The notes below the pieces were generated by a model. The model had not been told where the DNA came from. It saw only the letters and a list, made by a program, of their open reading frames with translations, and ran no database searches. Shown here piece by piece: positions 1 to 8,368 of a stretch of 15,552 bases of DNA. Positions within the stretch are counted from its first letter, which is position 1. Each line of letters begins with the position of its first letter. Source of the DNA: an uncultured Collinsella sp. (GTDB lineage: Bacteria > Actinomycetota > Coriobacteriia > Coriobacteriales > Coriobacteriaceae). The translations under genes were made by a program, and so were the position numbers. The stretch spans positions 1-15,552 of the forward strand of contig UQTD01000048.1 of the NCBI GenBank assembly GCA_900543845.1. Reading direction: 5' to 3'.

Positions 1-185
1 GTGCGGTTTCGGTCGAGGGCGTCAAACGCCGCTGCCGCGCAGGCATGGGCCGCTGCCAGAGCGGCTTTTGCCAGAGCCGCGTGGTGGCGATTCTGGCCCG
101 CGAGCTGGGGTGTGACCCCAGCGAGGTGCTGCTGGAGGACACTGGCTCGTGGCTCGTTGAGGGACCTTTGAAGGGGGTGCGCTAG
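1..185 (+). CDS. C-terminal end of FAD-dependent oxidoreductase with BFD-like [2Fe-2S] domain (partial)
   Basis: The frame is open from the window edge (first full codon at 3) to a TAG at 183-185, giving the last 60 residues of a protein whose start lies outside. It contains a CRxGMGRCQSGFC stretch (codons at about 33-74), with the cysteine spacing of the BFD-like [2Fe-2S] domain found at the C-terminus of GlpA-type glycerol-3-phosphate dehydrogenases and related FAD-dependent oxidoreductases. The family usually has an N-terminal FAD domain oxidising a small hydroxy acid or glycerol 3-phosphate. That part is not visible, so the substrate cannot be stated. The stop lies 1 bp before the next flavoprotein start, so the two are almost certainly co-transcribed and probably form one complex. 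The family call is fairly secure. A GlpA identity is an inference from context. Confidence 0.75.
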   Translation, partial: AVSVEGVKRRCRAGMGRCQSGFCQSRVVAILARELGCDPSEVLLEDTGSWLVEGPLKGVR

Positions 186-186
186 G

Positions 187-1542
187 ATGGCGGAATTCAA
201 ATCGAGCGCAATTGATAGCGATGCCGTTGAGGCAGCACCTAAGCAGGCCTTCGACGTGGTCGTCATAGGAGGCGGACCTGCCGGCATGGCGGCCGCGCTT
301 GCCGCGCACAAGGCCGGCGCGCGTGTGGCCATCGTGGAGCGCGAGCAGCATCTGGGAGGCATCCTGCGCCAGTGCATCCACCCCGGCTTTGGCCTATCGC
401 ACTTTAAGCAGGAGCTCACCGGCCCCGAGTATGCACAGCGCTTTATCGACCAGGTGCGCACGACCAACATTGCGCTGTTCTTGGACAGCATGGTGCTTGA
501 GATTGATTCGGGCGCGTCCACGAAAGACGCCGCGGACCACACCGTCACGCTCATGAGCCCCACCGGCATGTTGCAGCTCACCGGGCGCGCGGTCGTCCTT
601 GCCATGGGTTGTCGCGAGCGCACCCGCAGCGAGATCAAGATTCCCGGCAGCCGACCCGCCGGCGTGTTTACGGCCGGCCTGGCGCAGCGATACATCAATA
701 TCGAGAACCTCAAACCCGGCTCGCGCGCCGTCATTTTAGGCTCGGGTGACATCGGGCTTATCATGGCGCGCCGCTGCACGCTCGAGGGGATTTCAGTCGA
801 GGGCGTGTACGAGCTCATGCCGTACGCCAACGGCCTGTGCCGCAACGTTAAGAACTGCCTGGACGACTTTGGCATTCCGCTGCATCTGTCCACCACCGTC
901 ACACGTGTAATTGGGCACGACCGCGTGGAGGCCGTCGAGGCGAGTCAAGTCGACGAGCACTTGGCACCAATTCCGGGGACCGAGCGCGTTGTTCCGTGCG
1001 ACACGCTACTGCTTTCGGTGGGCCTGATTCCCGAGAACGAGCTTTCGGTTGCCGCAGGCGTTGAACTTGACCCACGCACGCGCGGCGCCGTGGTGGACCA
1101 GAGCCTGCAGACGGGCGTGCCGGGCATCTTTGCCTGCGGCAACGTGCTGCACGTGCACGACCTGGCCGACAATGTGACGACCGAGTCCGAGCGTGCCGGC
1201 GCAGCTGCGGCGGCGTGGGCGTTGGGCGGCGACGCAGGGGCAAACGCTGCGGGCACGGGTTGCCAGCTCACAGTCTCCCCTGCCGGCATCGCAGGCTACG
1301 CACTGCCGGGACGTATTACGGCTGTCGGGCTCACTAAGCTCAACTTCCGTGTACGCCGCCCGGTCGATGCTGCCCGCGTGCGCATTCTCGCAAACGGCGA
1401 GGAACTGCTTGCAGGCAAGGTCCGCCCGTTTAAACCGAGCGTCATGGAAAGCTTCCCGCTGCCGGCAAAGGTGATTCAGCGCGCACTCGACCTGGGTGTT
1501 AGCGAGATTGTCCTGTCCGTTGACCCTATTGAGGAGGCGTAG
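187..1542 (+). CDS. NAD(P)/FAD-dependent oxidoreductase of the pyridine nucleotide-disulphide type
   Basis: A 451-residue flavoprotein. The N-terminal Rossmann FAD motif VVVIGGGPAG is at residues 25-33, and a conserved cysteine (Cys63) sits in GGILRQCIHPGFG, typical of this GlpA/DUF1667-associated subfamily. A second nucleotide-binding fold with AVILGSGDIG follows at about 180-190, presumably for NAD(P)H. The C-terminal FAD-contacting stretch GIFACGN is near 315. No signal peptide or membrane segment is seen, so it should be cytoplasmic. The ATG at 187 has AAGGGGG (171-177) at good spacing and lies 1 bp after the upstream stop. Between a BFD-domain flavoprotein and a DUF1667 protein, it probably passes electrons between NAD(P) and the partner dehydrogenase. 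It occupies the GlpB-like position but is not an E. coli GlpB orthologue by visible features. The physiological substrate is unknown. Confidence 0.85.
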   Translation: MAEFKSSAIDSDAVEAAPKQAFDVVVIGGGPAGMAAALAAHKAGARVAIVEREQHLGGILRQCIHPGFGLSHFKQELTGPEYAQRFIDQVRTTNIALFLDSMVLEIDSGASTKDAADHTVTLMSPTGMLQLTGRAVVLAMGCRERTRSEIKIPGSRPAGVFTAGLAQRYINIENLKPGSRAVILGSGDIGLIMARRCTLEGISVEGVYELMPYANGLCRNVKNCLDDFGIPLHLSTTVTRVIGHDRVEAVEASQVDEHLAPIPGTERVVPCDTLLLSVGLIPENELSVAAGVELDPRTRGAVVDQSLQTGVPGIFACGNVLHVHDLADNVTTESERAGAAAAAWALGGDAGANAAGTGCQLTVSPAGIAGYALPGRITAVGLTKLNFRVRRPVDAARVRILANGEELLAGKVRPFKPSVMESFPLPAKVIQRALDLGVSEIVLSVDPIEEA

Positions 1543-1546
1543 AGTC

Positions 1547-1945
1547 ATGAGCACAAACGCGATTGAAACGCTGCAGTTCAACTGCACCACCTGCCCATCC
1601 GAGTGCCTCCTGACCGTGGAGGTCGAGCGCAGCCCAGACGGCGCCGTGGTAGAGGTGCGCTCCGTAACCGGCAACAGCTGCCCGCGCGGTGATAAGTTCG
1701 CACATCAGGAGCTCACCTGCCCCATGCGCGTGCTCACCACCACGGTGGCCGTATCCGGTGGCGATGAGGCGCTGCTGCCCGTGCGCACGGCCGAAGCCAT
1801 CCCGCTGGCACTCCATGCCCAGGCCATGGACCTCATTCGCGGCCTAGTCATCGACGCCCCCATCCGCATGGGCGATGTAGTCCTCCCCAACCCCCTAGAC
1901 ACCGGTACCGACCTCATCGCCAGCATGGACATCGACCGAGCCTAA
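1547..1945 (+). CDS. DUF1667 domain-containing cysteine-rich protein
   Basis: A 132-residue protein. It has an N-terminal cysteine cluster (Cys13, Cys16, Cys20 in FNCTTCPSEC), then GNSCPRG (Cys45) and a TCPMRVLTTTV stretch with Cys58. This is the DUF1667 pattern. The family is nearly always encoded beside flavoprotein oxidoreductases like the two upstream, and the cysteines suggest an iron-sulphur or metal site acting in electron transfer; that role is inferred. The frame opens further upstream, at 1496 within the preceding gene. ATG 1547 is preferred because GAGGAGG at 1531-1537 lies about 9 nt before it and the family normally begins just ahead of the first cysteines. The gap to the preceding stop is 4 bp, so translation is probably coupled. 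No strong terminator follows. Confidence 0.85.
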   Translation: MSTNAIETLQFNCTTCPSECLLTVEVERSPDGAVVEVRSVTGNSCPRGDKFAHQELTCPMRVLTTTVAVSGGDEALLPVRTAEAIPLALHAQAMDLIRGLVIDAPIRMGDVVLPNPLDTGTDLIASMDIDRA

Positions 1946-1953
1946 GTAGCCAA

Positions 1954-1979
1954 TTAGGGACGGAGCTCTTTTAGCTACC
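1954..1979 (+). repeat. Single copy of a GGGACGG-N-CTCTT motif
   Basis: Just after the DUF1667 stop. It matches the sequence at 2280-2305 at 19 of 26 positions. A short GTAGC/GCTAC pairing (about 1945-1978) is possible but too weak to call a terminator. The relation to element C is an inference from similarity alone. Confidence 0.4.
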
Positions 1980-2003
1980 CCGCCATCCATCCCGCCCCTC
2001 CTC

Positions 2004-2070
2004 AATTGCGGTGAAATAGTTCCTGATTTCCGCCAAAACCCCGGCATCCAGGAACTATTCCACCGCAACT
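2004..2070 (-). repeat. Element A, copy 1: conserved-stem inverted repeat
   Basis: Arms at 2006-2025 and 2049-2068 are complementary at 19 of 20 positions around a 23-nt tip. The left arm reads TTGCGGTGAAATAGTTCCTG. The same stem recurs at 3541-3607 and 12162-12228 with a different tip. The single mismatch is A x C in + strand RNA but a G.U wobble in - strand RNA, so I assign the - strand. No run of T follows on either side, so it is not a standard terminator. It lies in the 482-bp gap between the DUF1667 gene and the peptidase gene. Confidence 0.9.
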
Positions 2071-2114
2071 TGTCCTGGGATCAGTATGTAGCTTGTGCCT
2101 ACTTTGGTGCCATT

Positions 2115-2270
2115 TCAAAACTATGCCGGATTACGGGGCTAATTCGGAAACCCCCATCCATACCGGCAATTTTCGATTTTTGATAAGCCTTCTACCTGCG
2201 GTTTTAATTTCGCGATTTTTCCCATGGTCAAGCAACACAGATCCAGCCCCGTAATCCGCCATACTTTTGA
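2115..2270 (+). repeat. Element B, copy 1: conserved 33-nt core inside divergent complementary arms
   Basis: The outer arms at 2115-2140 and 2245-2270 are complementary at 24 of 26 positions (left arm contains GCCGGATTACGGGGCT). Between them, at 2185-2217, is a core reading AAGCC, one variable base, then TCTACCTGCGGTTTTAATTT and CGC. It matches 3721-3753 at 31 of 33 positions. The core sits 44 nt from the left arm and 27 nt from the right arm, against 43 and 26 in copy 2. The arm sequences are unrelated between copies. No open frame in it looks coding. It could be a structured RNA, a non-autonomous mobile unit or a protein-binding repeat. Confidence 0.8.
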
Positions 2271-2282
2271 ACCAGCCCATTT

Positions 2283-2376
2283 GGGACGGGTCTCTTATGA
2301 CTACTTTTGCCCAAACGTTCGCTAGGCTGGCCATGCCAAGGAGTGTCCCGAAGTGCCGGCATAAAAGGAACGTCCC
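2283..2376. repeat. Element C: imperfect GGGACG inverted repeat upstream of the peptidase gene
   Basis: GGGACGGGTCTCTTATG at 2283-2299 faces CATAAAAGGAACGTCCC at 2360-2376. The outer six pairs are perfect and the inner ones imperfect. It lies about 50 nt before the peptidase start, so it could be in that gene's leader or be the 3' end of an upstream element. A separate short pair, CGCTAGG (2320-2326) and CCTAGCG (2409-2415), overlaps it. Its function is unknown and the pairing is weaker than for A or B. Confidence 0.45.
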
Positions 2377-2427
2377 TAGCTGCCGGGCTTGGGATACCAT
2401 GGTGGCAACCTAGCGAAAGGACGATGT

Positions 2428-3516
2428 ATGGCACATGTCAATGATCAGCGCGTGGCTCGCGTGCTCGATGCGCTCGAGGCTCAGCACCCCGGCGCACAGC
2501 TGCTTGTAAACGACCCGTGGTCGATTTATTACCTGACCGGCTTTTATGCCGATATGTTCGAGCGTTTTTGCGGCGTGCTGCTCGTACGCGGTAGCGAGCC
2601 CGTAATCTTGGTCAACGCGCTGCATCAGCTGCCCGAGTATGACAATGCCCGCGTTGCCTACCACACCGACACCGATGTCGTGGCCGACGCCATCGCGAGT
2701 GAGATCGACCCGACCAAACCGCTCGGTATCGACACCGTTATGCGCTCCGGCTTTTTGATGCCCCTTATGGATCGTCACGCCGCGAGCGAGTTCTTCCTAG
2801 GCGACTTTGCCGTCACCGCCGCACGCACCCACAAGGACGCCGCAGAGCAGGAGCTCATGCGCATGTCCTCGGCCGCCAACGACGCCGTGATGGCCGACGC
2901 CATCAAGCTCGTTCACGAGGGCGTGACGGAGCGCGAAATTGCCGACCAGATGCTCGGCCTGTACCGCAAGCGCGACTGCGAGGACTTTAGCTTTCCGCCC
3001 ATCGTGAGCTTTGGCGCCAACGCCGGTGACCCGCATCACGAGCCTGGCGACACCGTACTCAAGCGCGGCGACGTGGTTCTGTTCGACATTGGCGGACGCC
3101 ACCGCAACTACTGCTCGGACATGACGCGCACGTTCTTTTGGGGCGAGCCGGACAAGGAGACCGCACGCATCTACGACATCGTACGCCGCGCCAACGAGGC
3201 CGCCGAGGCGCTCATCGCCCCGGGCGTGCGCATGTGCGACCTGGACCGCGCCGCGCGCGACGTAATTGAGGATGCGGGCTATGGGCAGTACTTTACGCAT
3301 CGTCTGGGACACTCGATCGGCCTGCAGGACCACGAGCCGGGCGACGTATCGCTCGTCAACGAGCAGGTTATCGAGCCGGGCATGACGTTCTCTATCGAGC
3401 CGGGCATTTACCTCCCTGGCCGCACCGGCGTCCGCATCGAGGACCTTGCCCTGGTTATCGAGTCCGGCGTCGAGATCCTCAACGCTTACCCCCACGACCC
3501 AGTCCGCCTAGACTAG
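2428..3516 (+). CDS. M24 family metallopeptidase (Xaa-Pro peptidase type)
   Basis: A 362-residue cytoplasmic protein with the two-domain build of the M24B family: an N-terminal creatinase/prolidase-like domain (about 1-135) and a C-terminal pita-bread catalytic domain. All five dinuclear-metal ligands are visible: Asp220 (VLFDIGG), Asp231 (CSDMTRTF), His295 (HRLGHSIG), Glu324 (SIEPGIY) and Glu338 (RIEDLAL). The family removes or splits at Xaa-Pro bonds, so a role in using proline-containing peptides is likely. PepP-like aminopeptidase and PepQ-like dipeptidase cannot be told apart here. The frame could start at ATG 2389, but ATG 2428 is chosen because AAAGGA (2416-2421) lies 6 nt before it and MAHVNDQRVARVL fits the usual N-terminus. 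It is monocistronic, with element A and B pairs in the gaps on both sides. Confidence 0.88.
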   Translation: MAHVNDQRVARVLDALEAQHPGAQLLVNDPWSIYYLTGFYADMFERFCGVLLVRGSEPVILVNALHQLPEYDNARVAYHTDTDVVADAIASEIDPTKPLGIDTVMRSGFLMPLMDRHAASEFFLGDFAVTAARTHKDAAEQELMRMSSAANDAVMADAIKLVHEGVTEREIADQMLGLYRKRDCEDFSFPPIVSFGANAGDPHHEPGDTVLKRGDVVLFDIGGRHRNYCSDMTRTFFWGEPDKETARIYDIVRRANEAAEALIAPGVRMCDLDRAARDVIEDAGYGQYFTHRLGHSIGLQDHEPGDVSLVNEQVIEPGMTFSIEPGIYLPGRTGVRIEDLALVIESGVEILNAYPHDPVRLD

Positions 3517-3540
3517 CCCCGTCCCAATAGCCCCTCAATA

Positions 3541-3607
3541 AGTTGCGGTGGAATAGTTCCTGGATTGGCCCACAGAGGCATAATCCAGGAACTATTTCAC
3601 CGCAACT
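3541..3607 (+). repeat. Element A, copy 2: conserved-stem inverted repeat
   Basis: Arms at 3541-3566 and 3582-3607 match at 25 of 26 positions. The stem extends into the tip by GGATT/AATCC, pairs not shared with the other copies. The odd position here is G in the left arm opposite T in the right, a G.U wobble on the + strand, so this copy is inverted relative to copies 1 and 3. It begins 25 nt after the peptidase stop and could form at the 3' end of that transcript. No T run follows. Confidence 0.92.
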
Positions 3608-3647
3608 GCCAAGGAGCCAAGTCGACCAATTTGAAAGCCTAGAGATG

Positions 3648-3809
3648 CGCCACGAAAACGGGCTATCTACTACGTTTAACCCGCATGGGTCGACCACAGC
3701 CGCGTTTTCGCAAAACTGGCAAGCCATCTACCTGCGGTTTTAATTTCGCAATTATCGGCGTGGTCGAGGGTAACCGGTCAAACGTAGTAGATAGGCCCAT
3801 TTCGTGGCG
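3648..3809 (+). repeat. Element B, copy 2: conserved core inside divergent complementary arms
   Basis: Arms at 3648-3677 and 3780-3809 are complementary at 27 of 30 positions (the left arm includes GGCTATCTACTACGTTT). An inner pair, TCGACCACaGCC and GGCgTGGTCGA, continues the stem. The core at 3721-3753 is nearly identical to 2185-2217, while the arms share no evident sequence with copy 1. Elements A and B fill most of the 324-bp gap between the peptidase gene and the 3' end of folC. I see no gene in this gap. Confidence 0.82.
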
Positions 3810-3840
3810 AGCAGGCCAATTAGCTGCCCGGCAAATAGGG

Positions 3841-5184
3841 CTAGCGCAGCAGGCCTGCTACTTCGCCGGCTAGGGTGATGGTGCCGGCGGCTACGAAAGA
3901 CTCGCCAGCGGCCTCGAAAGCTGCGAGGGCCTCGGACACGCTAGGGTAAACGCCCGCAAGCTTGTCCGCGTCCACCAGGGTAGCGAGCTCCTCTGCCGGC
4001 AGGGCGCGATCGGAATCGGTCTGTGTTACGACTACACGCGGGAAGGCCGGAATCAGCACATCGACGATACCCGCCACATCCTTGTCGGCCAGCGCGGCAC
4101 ACAGCAGCGTGGGGCGATTCTCCACGCACGGGTCAATCTCGTCCAATGCGCTCACAAAGTTCTCGCAGCTCTGAGGGTTATGACAGGCGTCGATCAGCTT
4201 GAGTGGATCGGTTCCCAACACATCAAAGCGACCCGGCGTAGGGCAGCTCATAAGCGAAGCATCGAGCTTGCCGTGATTGAGTTCACGACCCAGATACCCC
4301 TCGCACAGCATAATCGCGCACGCGGCATTCTGCGGCTGATAGGCCGGCTTGACCATGCTCGACGTGTAAATGGCACGCGGCGTGGTGCAGCTAAACTCCA
4401 CCGTATCGCCCACATGCGCCGGCACCTTGGTCGTGGAGTGGCTCACCACGAGCGGCACCACACCGCACTCACGGCAACGGGCATCCATCACGCGCTGAAC
4501 GCTCGACTCGTGCGTACCCTCACCCAGCACAACCAGACGACCGGGCTTGATGACCGCAGCCTTCTCCCCCGCAATGGCCTCGAGCGTGTCGCCCAGGATG
4601 CGCGTGTGGTCGAGCCCGATGCCGGTGATGGCAACGGCGACGGGATCGGTCGCACTCGTGGCGTCCCAACGGCCGCCCATGCCGACCTCGAGCACAGCAA
4701 CGTCCACTGCAGCCTCGGCAAACACCACCAGCGCGGCAGCCGTCAGCAGGTCAAACGGCGTGATGGTGTACGCGCGCTCCCCCGCCGCCACACGACGAGC
4801 ATTCACGCGATGCCCCGCCTCGACGGCGGCAGAAACGCCACGGGCAAACGCCTCATCACTCGCAACGCGCCCATCGACCTCCATGCGCTCGGGATAGCGC
4901 ACCAACTGTGGAGACGTATACAGTGCGGTCTTGAGCCCCTCACCGCGAAGGATGGCAGCCGAAAAACGCGTGGTCGAAGTCTTTCCATTGGTACCGGCAA
5001 CCTGAATGCAATCGAAATACTCATCCGGACGTCCCAGCTCATCGAGCATATCGACAACCGTCTCGAGCAGAGGACCAGCATCCCCAGAAATCCGCCCCGT
5101 ATCAGCAGCCAGCCCAACAGCCTCATCAAACGAAAGCAACTCAAACGAGAAAGGAACGACATACGACCCAGAACGCTTAGGCAT
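3841..5184 (-). CDS. folC: Bifunctional folylpolyglutamate synthase / dihydrofolate synthase
   Basis: A 447-residue Mur-ligase-family enzyme. It joins glutamate to dihydropteroate or to folates in an ATP-dependent reaction, retaining folate in the cell and completing folate synthesis. The P-loop GTNGKTS is at 64-70, the family stretch EVGMGGRWDATSAT is around 168-178, and a C-terminal-domain DACHNP (His335) corresponds to the usual DGAHNP. Length is normal for the family. Whether the protein has both activities or only one cannot be told from sequence. An upstream in-frame ATG at 5205 has no ribosome site. ATG 5184, with GAGGGG about 10 nt before it, is preferred. It lies downstream of valS in the same direction, a common pairing, but 277 bp away with a long inverted repeat between. 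No terminator is evident after the stop. Confidence 0.92.
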   Translation of the reverse strand: MPKRSGSYVVPFSFELLSFDEAVGLAADTGRISGDAGPLLETVVDMLDELGRPDEYFDCIQVAGTNGKTSTTRFSAAILRGEGLKTALYTSPQLVRYPERMEVDGRVASDEAFARGVSAAVEAGHRVNARRVAAGERAYTITPFDLLTAAALVVFAEAAVDVAVLEVGMGGRWDATSATDPVAVAITGIGLDHTRILGDTLEAIAGEKAAVIKPGRLVVLGEGTHESSVQRVMDARCRECGVVPLVVSHSTTKVPAHVGDTVEFSCTTPRAIYTSSMVKPAYQPQNAACAIMLCEGYLGRELNHGKLDASLMSCPTPGRFDVLGTDPLKLIDACHNPQSCENFVSALDEIDPCVENRPTLLCAALADKDVAGIVDVLIPAFPRVVVTQTDSDRALPAEELATLVDADKLAGVYPSVSEALAAFEAAGESFVAAGTITLAGEVAGLLR

Positions 5185-5334
5185 AAACCAAAGTCCCCTC
5201 AACATAAAAAGAGACCCGTACTAAACAACGAGCCCCTCCCATTCAAAATATCAGCCAAACGCCGCTTGCAGCGGAATCGAGGCCACAACCCAGCGGTCCT
5301 AACAGGCAGATGCAAACAACCACGCAACCGCCAT

Positions 5335-5451
5335 GGGAGCGGTTTGGGGCTTTGCTCGATACAAGTTCCGCACGAGCCGAAGGCCACTTAATGTGGCCTT
5401 CGTGCGAGCAGGACTGTCCGCAGTAGCGAGCAATGCCCCAAACCGCGTCCC
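5335..5451 (-). repeat. Element E: long nested inverted repeat between valS and folC
   Basis: The outer arms at 5335-5362 and 5423-5451 are complementary over about 27 positions with two mismatches and a one-base bulge. Both carry GCGGTTTGGGGC and its complement. A second stem nested inside pairs CGCACG (5370-5375) with CGTGCG (5401-5406), then AAGGCCAC (5380-5387) with GTGGCCTT (5393-5400) around a 5-nt loop. The whole unit could fold into one nearly continuous hairpin. It begins 11 nt downstream of the valS stop, with no T tract. It may stabilise or end the valS transcript, or be a repeat element. Confidence 0.8.
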
Positions 5452-5461
5452 CCAGTACCGC

Positions 5462-8158
<2,697 letters not shown>

Positions 8159-8178
8159 ATATCTCTCCCTGTCCCGCC

Positions 8179-8218
8179 GGGGAGGAATGTAGGCCCGCCA
8201 GGGCCTACATTCCTCCCC
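8179..8218 (-). repeat. Perfect 18-bp hairpin in the valS leader
   Basis: GGGGAGGAATGTAGGCCC (8179-8196) and its exact complement (8201-8218) are separated by four bases. In valS mRNA it would end about 20 nt before the start codon and 7-8 nt before the ribosome site. No T run follows on the - strand, so it is not a standard terminator. A regulatory or RNA-stabilising role is possible but unproven. Confidence 0.85.
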
Positions 8219-8309
8219 TTAGGTATCGATTACTTCAGTCTGAACGACTTCGTTGAGGCTTAAACAAACACACAGAATAACACAGGTAGTTGGGGTTATT
8301 GCGCATATA

Positions 8310-8346
8310 TAAAATAGCCTCCGACCGCGGGTGGTCGGAGGCTATT
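8310..8346 (-). terminator. Rho-independent terminator after clpX
   Basis: AAATAGCCTCCGACC and its exact complement pair around a short GC-rich loop. On the - strand the hairpin is followed by TTTTATATAT. It lies about 23 nt downstream of the clpX stop and separates the clpPX unit from valS. Confidence 0.88.
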
Positions 8347-8368
8347 TGCAAACACATTTTAGGCAGGT

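Noticed and set aside
2004..2070. Element A as rho-independent terminators
   Set aside because: None of the three copies is followed by a T run on either strand, and orientation relative to the neighbouring genes is not consistent.
2115..2270. Element B as retron-type noncoding RNA with a1/a2 arms
   Set aside because: The complementary outer arms are reminiscent, but there is no reverse transcriptase gene anywhere in the window and both copies flank an ordinary peptidase gene.
2389..2427. Upstream ATG start for the M24 peptidase (13 extra residues)
   Set aside because: The added residues overlap the likely ribosome site AAAGGA, and ATG 2428 fits family N-termini better.
1946..3840. Insertion sequence or CRISPR array in the repeat-rich gaps
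   Set aside because: No transposase or integrase frame, no clear target-site duplication, and no regularly spaced direct repeats with unique spacers.
5185..5205. Upstream ATG start for folC
   Set aside because: No ribosome site precedes it, while GAGGGG lies between it and the better start at 5184.
8159..8309. T-box riboswitch in the valS leader
   Set aside because: I looked on the - strand for the T-box core (TGGNACC-type) and a specifier stem and did not find them. Only the perfect hairpin is present.
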